A stretch of 64,000 nt of DNA from Aselliscus stoliczkanus (Eukaryota > Chordata > Mammalia > Chiroptera > Hipposideridae): positions 115,384,687 to 115,448,686 of the forward strand of contig CM066732.1 in the NCBI GenBank assembly GCA_033961575.1, written 5' to 3'. Below, one piece after another: positions 23,701 through 36,400 of the stretch. How positions within the stretch are numbered: position 1 is the stretch's first letter; each line of letters starts with the position of its first letter. Position numbers and translations under genes: made by a program. The notes under the pieces are model-generated. The model ran no database searches, was not told the origin of the DNA, and saw only the letters and a list, made by a program, of their open reading frames with translations.

Positions 23701-26700
23701 GATAATGGATTTGAAAGTGCTTTGTGAATTCTGGTGAGTAATTCAAGTGTAAGGGATTATTATTGTGATATTAAACCTTAGATGAGAAAAACACAAAGAG
23801 CAATAAAACAGAATAGAGTCTATTAGCAGACTTAACCATATATGAAATTTATTGTACAACAGTGGTGGATTTACAAATTAATGGGGGAAAGGATGAACCA
23901 TTCAGGAAATTGTATTAGGGCAATTGGTAATCCAAATGGCAAAAAGATAAAAATAAGATCTTGCCTATGTCATACACAGTGGATTAATGACCTAAATGCA
24001 TAAAGCAAAACTACTGAAAGAAAATATAGGAGACTGTCTTTATTGGATTGGAACAGAGAAGAATGTGTTAAACAAGACACACAAATCATAAACCCTAAAG
24101 AAAAAGATTGACAAATTTAAGACAAGCTTGAAGCAGATATTGTGGCACATATCACTGACAAATGACTAGCATCTTGAATATGTAAAACACTAACTACAGA
24201 TCAATAAGAAAAAAGACATATTACCAATAGAAAAAGGGGTAGACAATATAAGCAGTTAGTACAAGGAGACAAGAATGACCAATAAACCTGAAAAGATGCT
24301 TGACCTCTCTTATAACCAGGGACATGTAAATGGAAATTATAGGATACTATTTCTCACATTAGATTGTGAAAAACGAAATGTCTGATCTTACTTACTGTAG
24401 GCAAGGATGTTCAGCAATAGGACATTTTTATACAGTTGGCGGGTGTATTAATTGATACAACTGATTTGGAGAAGAGTTTGGCACAATCTAGTCAAGTTGA
24501 AGATGTGATAACCACTTGGAAGTTTTGCTCCTTAGAGAAGCTCTTCCATATATGCACAAGGAGACAGCATGTTCGTTGTAGCAAAAAATTTTTAAAATCC
24601 TCAATTTTTATCAACAGAAGAATGGTTAAATTGTGTATGTACACAGTGGCACACTGTACAACAGCTAAAATAGATGAAACAGAACCACCCATATCTATAA
24701 AGATAAAGCTTAGAAATATAATATAAAATGAAAAGCAAGTTGAAGAATTATATAGGCAGTATGAAATCATTTGTGTAACATGTAAAATAATACTTCATGT
24801 TATAATAAGTACCCAGCATATTGTGAGTAAAGAAATACAGTGGGAATGATAAACTCCAATTCTAAAATAGTGGTTACCTGTGAGAATAGGATGTTTTTGA
24901 GACAGAAAGGACAGTGGGATTGAATAATTGTATAACTGTACCCATTTATGTTTTATTTTATTTTTTTAAACTGATGCAAGTAAAACAAAATGCTAATGGG
25001 TGGTAGGTACAGTGGTGTTTGCTGTATCTTTCTGTGTATGGCCGATTGCTTGAAATAGTTCATAATAAAGATTAAGTAAGTTTAATTTAAGCTGATTGGA
25101 ACCACAGTACAAAAACACTCATAAAGCAATAATTAAATTAAATACTTTGGTAACTGTTGAGTTCCCACAGTGATTCAGGCACAGTGCTAGGCATTGGGGG
25201 TGCAGTGGTGAGCAAAACACATAAAGATACTACCTTCAGGATGAGGGAGATGGACAACAGATAAGTTAATACATAAAATAATTACCGGGCTGGCCGAGTG
25301 GCTCAGTTGGTTAAGAGTTGGCTTAGACATTTACGGACAGTTAATCTATGACAAAGGAAGCAAGAATTTACACTGGAGTAAAGATAGTCTATTCAATACA
25401 TTGTGCTGGGAAAATTGGACTGACACATGCAAAAAAATGAAACTGGATCATCTCCTTACGCCTTATACAAGAACAAATTCAAAATGGATTAAAGACTTAA
25501 ATGTAAGACCCGAAACCATAAAAATCCTAAAAGAAAATATAGGGAGTACATTTGCAGACATTACCCGGAGCAATATTTTTACTGATATATCCCTACGGGC
25601 AAGGGAAGTAAAAGAAAAAATGAACATATGGGAGTATATCAGACTTAAAAGTTTTTTCACAACAAAGGAAACCATTAATAAAACAAAAAGGAAGCCTACT
25701 GAATGGGAGAATATATTTGCCAACGATATATCTGATAAGGGGTTAATATCCAAAATTTATAAAACACTCATGAAACTCAACACCAAAAAAACAAACAACC
25801 CAATTAAAAAATGGGCAGAAGATATGAAGAGACATTTCTCTAAAGAGGACATACAGATGGCCAACAGGCATATGAAAAAAAGTTCAACCTCACTGGTCAT
25901 TAGGGAAATGCAACCACCGTGAGATACCACCTCACTCCAGTCAGAATGGCTATCATCAACAAATCAACAAACAACAAGTGCTGGCGGGGCTGTGGGGAAA
26001 AGGGGATCCGGCTGCACTATTGGTGGGACTGCAGATTGGTGCAGCCACTATGGAAGTCAGTATGGAGGTATCTCAAAGAACTGGAAATAGAGCTACCATT
26101 TGACCCAGCAATTCCACTCCTAGGTATTTATCCTGAAAAAACCAAGACACTTATTCAAAAAAAGTTATGCACCCCTATGTTCATAGCAGCACAATTTACA
26201 ATAGCTAAGACTTGGAAACAACCAAAATGCCCATCAGTAGATGACTGGATTAAGAAACTGTGGTATATTTATACAATGGAGTATTACTCCACTATAAGGA
26301 AGAATGAAATCGTGCCATTTGCAATGATATGGATGGACCTAGAGACTATAATGTTGAGTGAAATAAGTCAGTCAGAGAAGGACAAATACCATATGATCTC
26401 ACTCATATGTGGAATCTGAAAAACTGTATGAATGAGCAAAGTAAACAGAAACTGTCTCATAGATATAGAGGAAAAATCAGGGTTGCTAATTGGGAGAGGA
26501 ATGGGGATGAGGGAGAAGGGGAAGGGATTAGACAGCAAAAATAGGCAACTACAATATTGCTACTGGGATAGGAAAAACAGTTTGGGGAATATAATTAATA
26601 ATGTTGTAAATATTCTGTGGAATGTCAGATGATCCTAGGTCTTGTTAGGGAGACCATTTCATGGATGGAGTAGAGGTTTGATCACTCACTGTATTACTAA

Positions 26701-29700
26701 AGCGGAGGTGGTATACCTACTGTAATTGAATATATATAGATAGTCATGGGATGTGGATTATACTGTGGAAGAGAGTTAGAGGAAGAGTAATGATATGGGG
26801 GGGAGTGGGGTGGTGAATTGGGGGTTGGGGGTTGTCACTTTGAGGGGTAAAATGTATAACTATTGCACTGTGTTGTACACCTGAAACTAATTAAAAATAA
26901 AATAAAATAAAAATAATATAAAAAAAAGATTATTCTGGCTGCTATGTAGATTATGAGGGGCAAAAGTGAAATCTGGAAAGCCATTTAGGAAGCTTATTCC
27001 AACAGTGTGGGTGAGAGATAGGAGGTTTAGTCTAGGGATGACAGTGGTGGTAGAGAGCCATGGACAGATTTGAGATGTATTTGGAGAGAACCTTTAGGCT
27101 GTATGGATTGCATATGTTAGGGCTGGTGGGGAGGAGGGGAGAAGGAAAGAGTCAACAACTAGTTTTAGAATTTTGGCTTAAGCACAGTACAGATGATAAT
27201 ACAGTTTACTGAAATGGTTAAGACTGGAGAAGAGGTTTAGGGGCCAAAATCAGGAGTCCCCTTTTGGACATGTTAATACACAACTCTTGTTTTACGTAAG
27301 TTCCATGTAGAAATGTGAAGTAGCCATGTAGAAGTACACAAATGCAGAGTTCAGGGCACTAGTCTGGGCTGAAAGTAGAATTTCATGACATCTTAGACTT
27401 AATTGATTATAAGATGCACCATTATTTTATGTACCATGAAGGAAAAAAATGCTGATGATTACCTATGATGCATACTTTCTTATCACTTTGAATATGTTTT
27501 TTACTTATTGCAAGAGCTCTTTTAGGTTTATTTAAACTATCAGTTCTCTCCAGCCAAAGGCCACTAGAAACACACCCTGTTTTAACAAGTTGGGTTTATT
27601 GCTTGTTTTAGTGAGGGAGACCAGTACAATGAGGGAAGCATGGGGTATCTCAGTAAGAGCGTGTTAGAAAGAACTGATTATAGGATTTGGGTTTTGGTTG
27701 GGTGATTGGGAGAAGGTCTAAGGAAGTGGGATTGCCATTTAGGTTGGATGCTGTCAGAGGGCAGGGACAATTCTATGATTGGGTATTTGTGGATGGCATA
27801 GTGAGTGACCTGTGCTTAGACAAAATTATGAGATGACCTTATTTTGTGTCATTTTTTGTCATGGTCTCAGAGTAACCTTTGAGATGGCTCACATTCAATA
27901 GGAGGACAGAATGACCTCGCTGTGAGCTTTGGACCAGCTTGTGATAAATTTGAGATCCAGCTGTGAAGTCAGATCAGTTTCAGATGTTAGGGGCTGCTTA
28001 TTTTCTTTCTCAAAACAGGCTTTTAAAAAATCATAAATCTGTCTCACTCTTCTCTGTACACATAAGTATGAAAATGTAAGCAAAATAAATTGGTGAAGGT
28101 ATTCCTCAGCCATCTTCATATTTCAGAAGCCACTCTTCTGAATGATTTTTCTTTTCAGAGATGTCACTGTCCCTGTTTTTCCACACAGTGCCTGTCATCC
28201 TCTGTGCCATTAGAGCACTAGTAACGTAGCATTTCTGAAAGAGTGCTTTGCTCTTATCTTTGGCATTTATGTTTTCTAGCCATCAGTACGTATATAAGTT
28301 TTGATGCTGGCACTTTCTTGATCTTACCAGAAGATGTCAGCAAAATGTTTCCAGGCAAGAACCAGGACTCAAATGGCCTGTAAGTGGTTTTGTTGACCAA
28401 AATATTGAATTGCAGTTTTCTAGTCATGCCATCTGGAATAACATCCAAGCTTGCACATGCTCAGACAAGTGACTACCACGTCTCAGTTGCCGCTTGGCTA
28501 AAACAATTGTAAGGTGCTGCCATCAATTGTAATAAGTATCCTGATTTTCTAGCCTTGATTTGGGTGGGGGTTAAGACTGTGGAGCCTGGGGTTACACATT
28601 TCATTTTCATCCAACCACCCTTAATCCTCAGCTCTCTCCTCTACCTTTTGGAATGAATTTATTCTTCATGTTGCAATACAGGCGTTACATTTGGTGAAGC
28701 TTTCCCCAACCATTCTATTCCCATTGTGCTTGCTGTCTTAATGACTGTACCATTTACTGCTCTTTACTACTCTCTTGGTCTTGAGCATATGTTATTTGAT
28801 AACTTCTCGCAGGAACCGACTCATCTGTTCTACTAGGTTCTCCGCCTCCACAGCTCAGGGGTTGAGTCTTAGAGATCTGTGTGTTGCCCTGTAACACCTC
28901 CCATAGCACCTTGTACTGTTTGCCATTGTCAGAAATGACTGGCTTAGATAATTGTTCTGTACAGTTAGTACTTTAAGGTCCTTCTTGCAGGAACCCACAA
29001 TCTCAGATGGGTACAGATAGGCGCAGAGAAACTCTACACAGAGAGGTGAATAAACGACTGAAATATATTCTCTGGTGGAGGCACAGGGTAGGAGGTTGAG
29101 TCCCCAAAGGGATGGAAGGAAGTAAGCCCCTGGTTTTAATTTCATTTTTCTCCTTATTAAAATGCCCTTCTCACACCCTTGGTCTCTTTTCACAGAATCC
29201 TGCCATCAGCATCACCGAAAATGTGCTGCATTTCAAAGGTCAGTATCTGGGCAAGTGCTCCCAGCTGTCTGCATAGTTACAGAGGTGTAGTGGGGTTTCT
29301 TTTTATTTTTATCTGTTTATTTTATTCACTTTCTATTTATGCTCACCTCTCTGATACTTTTGGGGTAAACTGAATTATTTTGAAATATACGATTAGAAAA
29401 GTCAAAGAATTTGTTTAAAATCCTGCTTTCCCCTTAGAGAGGCAGTAGATACAGCAAAAAAGAATCCTGGGCTAGAAGTAAGGAGATCTGTCTTTTAGTT
29501 CTAATTCTGCTACTACCTCGAACAACTTACTGACATCTCTGGACCTATAAAATGAGGGTATTAGGTTATAAGCTGTGTTTCCCAAGCTTGAGGACCCACA
29601 GACACCTGAGAATATGTTCTCAGCATCCTCCAGGGCCCAGATTGTGGAACATGTTAAAAGTTAAATATGGTCACTTTACATGATATTTGGCTGCATGGCA

Positions 29701-32700
29701 GCTGGGAGAATACAGAGGCAAATAGCCACTGACCTTGTGTGGTCTTACTTGCTTATAAGGTAGCCATCTAGATGCTTTTTAAAAAAGATTATTATAATAA
29801 AACCAAAAAATAGAAATTTTCTTAATGAGACTTTGTTATTACGCTTACTCACCAGTTTAACAAACATTTCTTCCAGATGCTACCTAAAGCTTTTCCAGCT
29901 CTAATAGTCTTTGAGTCTGTGAATCTGCCCCCATATCTTCTCGGTTCATCAGCAGGTTTGCTGCTGTGCCTGAGAGGTTAGGTCTGGGTTTATTGTCACC
30001 CAGTGGGCTGAGATTCTCCCTACTCTCCTTCTGTTCTAGTTCCTTGGAATGTCATTAGTAAGTGACGAGGGTTATGGGACATTGAAGAGTATCTGTTTTA
30101 CATGAGATTCCATCTACCTTAATATACTTGCACGAAAGCATAGCCTGGCTTTTGTATCTACTTTTCAAGATGAGAGTAGCAGTGGCAGCAGCTCAGACTT
30201 TTTGGGCAGTTATACATTTGAAAGGAAGTTAAAGTGATAAAAGTATATCTTGCCACTTGGAGCTTATAGATTGTCCTATCTTAAAGAATGTATGGTCTTA
30301 GAGAACAATAGCCACCTGTAGCAAATATTAGACAAGGTATGCCACATGTGGGCCAGATGAGGAAAGAGAATCCTAGGAAGGAACCAAATGATAGACAAGT
30401 CAGAGTTAGAGAGGAATGTCCAGCAGTCACTGGCACCCAGGCATGGCGCCTGCTTGATTTGGGGAAAGGAGCCATGCCAGGGTACTCTCTTAGGAATGAG
30501 CTGAGAAAATTTTTTTCCTTTTTTAATTCCATTTAGGATGTGCTAAAGGAAAAGCACAACTAAAGGAAAACTAAATGTGAAAGTTAAATTTGTATCTATG
30601 TGATACCTTTGGCTTTGCTTTCTGTATTATTTTTCCTGCCTGTTATTTGTACTGGGCATTGTCAGGGCCACACTGGACGATTAAGTAAATACTCAGGAAC
30701 TGATCATCCGAAGGACATGGAGATAAACTTTGGTCCAGGATTTAGATTATCTAGCTGTTGAGTAACTCTTCTCACCATCCCCCACTCATTTTGGCAGGCC
30801 CCATTAATATTTATATACGTCTGAAAGTACTGTACCAAGCTTTTGGATGGCCTTGGCTCTGCTCAAGTTCACAGTAACCCACATTTCTTTTTTTTTATAG
30901 CTCAGGGACATGGTGCCAAAGGAGACAATGTCTATGAATTTCACCTGGAGTTCTTAGACTGTGTGAAGCCAGAGGTATGTTCTCTCCTTTGTTACTTCCC
31001 TTTCCATGTTATGAAATAAATACCAGTAGTTTAGTGAAATGGGGAGCAGGATGTGGAAAGAAGATAAAAACCAAAGGAGAAGATAGTTCTTTTATGGGAC
31101 AGGTTATAGCTGCAGAGGAATGGGAAAGTTGGAGAACCTGAGGTGGATCTGGGCTCTGCCATTTATTAGCGGCATGAACAGGTCTGTTGACTTCGTTTGA
31201 GTTCCAGTCTCCTCATGTGTTAAATGAAGGATTGGATAAGTGACCTCTAGGGTCTTTTCCAGCTCTGATATTCTGTTTTTGAGTGATGACAGAGGAGTAT
31301 GGTACCCACAGAGCAGAGTTACATAGGGTAGGCGAAGCCCATGCCAGGCCATTACTTTAATGTGATTTTTTTGCCAGAGGGGCAACAGCAGTCTGAAAAG
31401 GCTGAGGCAGCTGATCTTGAGAAAGAATGCTGGAAGTGTAACTGAAGTTTTCCTTCTCGCAGAGCTTGAGGAAGCTTCTCTAATAGGAAGGGAGAGAATC
31501 CAACAGATGGTGTATTTCAGTTTCTGGAATGACACTCTTATCTCTGGGAGCCTGAGCATATTGATGTCCCTCTGCAGGGGGTTTCAGTAGTCAGCAGTGG
31601 TTTCAGGGAGGGAGAACCTGTCATGGGGGTCGCTTTGGCAGCAAAGGGAAAGGCCATGTAGAAGAATAATGAACTGAAACAGCTGCTAAGAATTTGAGTT
31701 TAGTTGGGAAGACTCCTTAGACTGACCCTGGTGAAAAAGTTCTATTTGATTCAGTACAGTTCTGGCCTTGATTAGACATTTCCAAAACGGGCTCACTACG
31801 CCAAGGACCATTGACCATTTGAATTCAGTCATCTTCCCTCTGAATTCAGTCATCTTCACGGGAGGGAAACTTGGGAGGTGAGAATGCACTTGAGAGAGTG
31901 ATTGGATTGTAGTGCCTTGCATGATGCAGAGCCGGCAGAAGGTTGGTCTAGTTTCGCCCAGGTCTAGGATAACCAGGAACTCGCTGTCTTTCTTATCCTG
32001 ATTTCCTCCTGTGTCATTCATTGGGGAATCAGAGAAAGACAGTGTGCTGTTCTTACTAGTTCTTCCCTATATCACCCCTTGGTCTAGATGCTGTTTTTGC
32101 ATCAGGACTTGTAGGAACAGAGAAGGAAGGGGAATAAGGCTACCGTGCAACTTCTCTATATACTCACCCGGGCTTGGGGCAGTTTTAGGGGAAGGAGTGG
32201 GGGATGGGAAGGAGAGGGCATTCTCAACTTCTCATTCTCTCCCTTAGCCGGTTTACAAACTGACCCAGAGGCAGGTAAACATTACGGTACAGAAGAAGGT
32301 GAGTCAGTGGTGGGAGAGACTCACCAAGCAGGAGAAGCGCCCACTGTTTTTGGCCCCTGACTTTGATCGTTGGTTGGACGAATCTGATGCGGAAATGGAG
32401 CTCAGAGCCAAGGTCAGTAAAAACCCCAGAATCTAGACCGAACTCAAGGGGAACCCAAGTTATTTGGGCCACCTCAGGGTCAGATAGAATGAGGACAAAG
32501 TTACAAATTCAGTTAAAGACCTGGAGACATGTTTTTTTTTATTTTTAAAGATTTTATTCGGGAGTTGGGGGAGGGGAACAAATAAGTTGCTGTCCTTTTG
32601 TTCTTCAGTCTAGTTGTGGAGGACGTTGCTTCACTGGCCCATGTTGGTATCATCATTGCACTCTTCCGGGGTGAGGCAGATCGGTCACTGGCCCCTGGAC

Positions 32701-33445
32701 AGCTGCTCACAGCAGCTCTTGGCAGCTCACACCAGCTGCTGGCCGCTCACACTGGCTGCTGGCCATTCACCGTAGCCTATGGCAGCCCACTGCAGCAGGG
32801 GCTGCAGCTATGCCATCCTGGGGACTCACACAGGCCAGCTCCAGGTGGAGCTGTTGTTCACCATCTTAGCTGTAGAGGGCAGTGTCGCTGGCCCTCATGT
32901 GGGATCCAAACCGGGGCCGCTGGCGTCCCAAACCAGCTCTTAACCAACGTGCCACTCGGCCGGCCCTAGACATGGTTTTATAGAAGTATTGGCCATATAT
33001 TTTGTAGACTATTCCTCATTTGGATTTGTTTGATGTTTTTCTCATGATTAGACTAGGGTGATTAGTTTGGGGGGAGGAAGACCATAGAGGTTTCATTCTT
33101 ATGTCGTATCATGGGTATGTGACTTATCATATGTTGATATTGATCTTGGTCACGTGGCTGAGGTATCGTTTGTCAGGTTTCTTCACTGAAATGTTACTCC
33201 CCCCTTTCCTTACATGGAAGGAAGTCACTATACGTAGTCCATGCTGAAGGAGTTGGGGAGTTATGCTTCCCATCCTTAGGGTGGAATATCTACATACTTT
33301 ATTTGGAATTATTCTGCATGGGAGATATTTATGTTCTCTATTTATTCAGTCATTTATATGAGTACAGACTCATGAACATTTATTTTATAGTTTGTGTTAT
33401 AACCATTTATTTTGTTATTCAAATTGTTTTAGCTTTGGCAATTGG

Positions 33446-33492
<47 letters not shown>

Positions 33493-36400
33493 TTATTGGG
33501 GAATTGGGGGAGGGGAACAGCGTTGGGGAATCAGGGAAGGGGAACAGACAAGTTGCCGTCTTCTTGTTCTTCAGTTTAGTTGCGGAGGATGTTGCTTCAC
33601 TGTTGGTATCGTCATTGCGCTCTTCCCGGATGAGGCAGATCGGTCGCTGGCCTCTGGATGTCGCTCATCGCGGCTATTGGCAGCTCACGCTTGGTTGCCA
33701 GCCGCTCACGCTGGCTGCGGGCCACTCACTGTAGCCTATGGCAGCCCACTGCAGCAGGGGCTGCAGCCCACACCGTCACCGGGGCTCGCACAGCCCAGCA
33801 ATTGGAACTTTTTTAGTTGGCTCTTGTGTACCTTTGAATAAAGCTCAAAGCTCCGTCATTGTGGGGCTTGTTTTTTGAGCACTTCCTTAATTTCTGGGAC
33901 AATAAGCTGCTCCAGGCTTGTCTTGTATATTCCCTGCTCCAGCCCTAGAATCCTTCAAGGAGCTCTGTTCTTTTTATTGGAGAATGATAGGGGAACCAAG
34001 ACCTGTGCTCAGATATGCTCTTTGTTACTAGGGTATCATTGCTTCTAGACACACACTGCTAACAGAACAAGGAACTATATATGTGTACATACTAGCCTAT
34101 GCATATATAAATATCTATAGATATTTCTATGTGTAACCATCTATGTATTAACCTAATATGAGTTCATATTGATGCTGGAGATACAATTTTAGAAGTCTTA
34201 AAAAATAAAATAGAGTTCATTTTCTGCCTTACGTTTCTGTTTTGTTTCTATGACTATGACAAATCTAGATGTCTTACCAGCTCTAAGATTTCACTTTGTA
34301 GTTTGGAAGCCAGCTGATTGGCTTAATTCTGTGAGATGAGCATTGAATGGGCATTCTGTGATGCCAGTGCTGGTCAGCCAGGAGGAGCCAAGCTTTTTAG
34401 CACCTTGAGCTAGGACATTTTCCTCAGGGAAGCATGAACACAATTGGAGGAGGTGGCTTTGAGGGCGTCATACCACTTATCCAGCATATGGCCTTTTGCA
34501 AGTGTCTGCGAATTCACCTAACTTGTGTTCTTGGAAAACTTGTGTCCAAATTCCAGGAAGAAGAACGCCTAAATAAACTCAGACTTGAAAGCCAAGGCTC
34601 CCCTGAAAGTAAGTTGCTCCTGCTGCTGTGGTAGTTACCAGTTAACTTGTGATAGAAATGGAAGTATGGGTGAGTGTGGTGTGGCAGGAGAGCTACTATC
34701 CTGTAGGTGAGTTGATGAGAAATCCTTAATGTCCAGTGAGTTAGGTTGTGCACACTCACATCAGAAGTCTTTTAATGTTTTCCTTCTGTTTGGAGCCTAC
34801 CATCATCCAAATACAGCAGACTGGTGTAGCAGAATGGAAGATCCTTAATCTCCTGGGCGGGCCTAACATTAGGTGGCAGTAAGTCCAGCATGGACTTACG
34901 GAAATGCCATGTAGGTCCAAGGCTATCCTCCTTCCAGCCTGGTGTTTTTCTCCATGCTGAGATCTTAAGGGCTAGGCCACAAACAAGTGTGGTAATCAAC
35001 CTTAAAAAATCCATTGTTATTTCTGTGTAACCACTTATAAGCAAGAAGCTCTGTAAGTGTATTATCTTATGGGTGACAGATTAAGTTCAACAGCAGTGAA
35101 ATCCTTGCTGGATGGAAAGCATTGTATAATACTAGGCCCTTGAGGTGTGGAGCAGATGAATTCATCATAGCACCTGTGCTCTAAGAGCTTATATTCTATA
35201 GAGAGGACCATGAAAGTCTATATAAAACTAATGCTGGGAACCAGAATAAAATAAGGGTTCCTTATTTGTTCATACTTTTTCAAGTTTTAATGGTGCTTAC
35301 TTGGCATGCCATAAATAAGAAGGAAAAAGTTGTAGAGCAGTGGTTTTCAAACTCTGTCCCATGCCCCCAGGGGTTCCCAGAGATGCTTTGGAGGGGTATG
35401 CAAATAAGGAGTTCCACTTCAATCTGAGCAGCTCTGCTTTTGTTTTATATATTGGGGTTGTGCATAAAGTTTCTCTTGAAAAGGAGGTTTCATTGCTCTA
35501 AAAAAAGATTTTAATAACTACTAATTTAGAGAAATATTCCTTTAGAAAAGCAAAGGAGAGGAGACAATTAGTGGAGGTAAAGAATAACAACCCAAAAAGT
35601 CTCCTTTGAGATTTAAAGTAATTCTTTGGTGTTTTAGGGGGTTAAACTTCAAGAATATATAAAAATTCTTACATATAGATTTTTAGGATGTTTGATAAAG
35701 CTTTAATTATTTTATCTAAATTCATAAAGTTTCCTGATGAAAGAATTTCTTTATGATGGGGAAGTGTAATACATTTTTGTAGTTTTTAAGAAAATTTTTA
35801 ATTAGTTAAATATTGCTAAAAGTCTGACTTTTTTTGGCCTCTTAGAAGAAGGTTGCTTTTGCTTAATCACAGTAGTGTGATTATTTGAGCATCAACCAAG
35901 TGTATGTGGAGAATATCTGTAGCTTAGGACCAATTCGGAGCCGCCGGTCTGAACTCCATAGCTCCTGAAAATCATCCTTTTCTTTACCTGGTCCTTTGAC
36001 TCAACCATGGCTGCCTGGCTCCTCACTCCTTCCTTAACTCTGCAATTGGCTTGTCTTCACAAACCTTAGGTTGCAGACAAATTAATGTTCCTTATTCTCC
36101 TGTCTCTCAGTTACTGTTTCTCTCTCTGAGCTCGTTTGACCTACATGACTTTAAAAAAATTCCATAGGAGAAGAAACTGTAGATTACATTAAGATGACAA
36201 GAGCAGAAGCCAAAAGCCAAGTTTAGCCCCCCCCCTCCCCCGCACTTTAATGCCTTCTAAGATACATTTTCTTCTTGGATTTGTTATGTCTGTATACTTA
36301 CCCTTCGAGGCTGTGAGGGGAAAGACTGTTGAAAACGTACCTTAGAGCACAGTGTTCCTCATAATTGTTCCTTAGCTGTTTCTCTGCGGCACCACGAGGC

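Larger units (their letters stand above)
20477..29195 (+). other. HACD3: HACD3 intron 1
   Basis: 8.7 kb. It contains two diverged copies of one unidentified repeat (22470-22950 and 27600-28030), a MIR (23575-23730), old L1M (23840-25090), L2 antisense (25150-25260) and the SINE/L1 chimera (25287-26935). I see nothing identifiable in 20700-22430 or 28130-29195. Confidence 0.65.
32413..34556 (+). other. HACD3: HACD3 intron 4
   Basis: It holds two long-class antisense SINEs (32532-32967 and 33447-33797), listed separately. The rest is unremarkable. Confidence 0.65.

Noticed and set aside
25401..26419. Two adjoining frames of 173 and 166 codons
   Set aside because: They are one L1 ORF2 C-terminus split by a small deletion, without the endonuclease or full reverse transcriptase, so not an active element or host gene.
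32598..32969. A recurring peptide of about 100 codons ([18 protein letters not shown]...) seen at four places, including 33550-33730, 38660-38990 and 61684-61960
   Set aside because: All copies are the antisense reading of the long-class SINE. Their similarity reflects repeat identity, not a gene family, and none has a promoter or introns.
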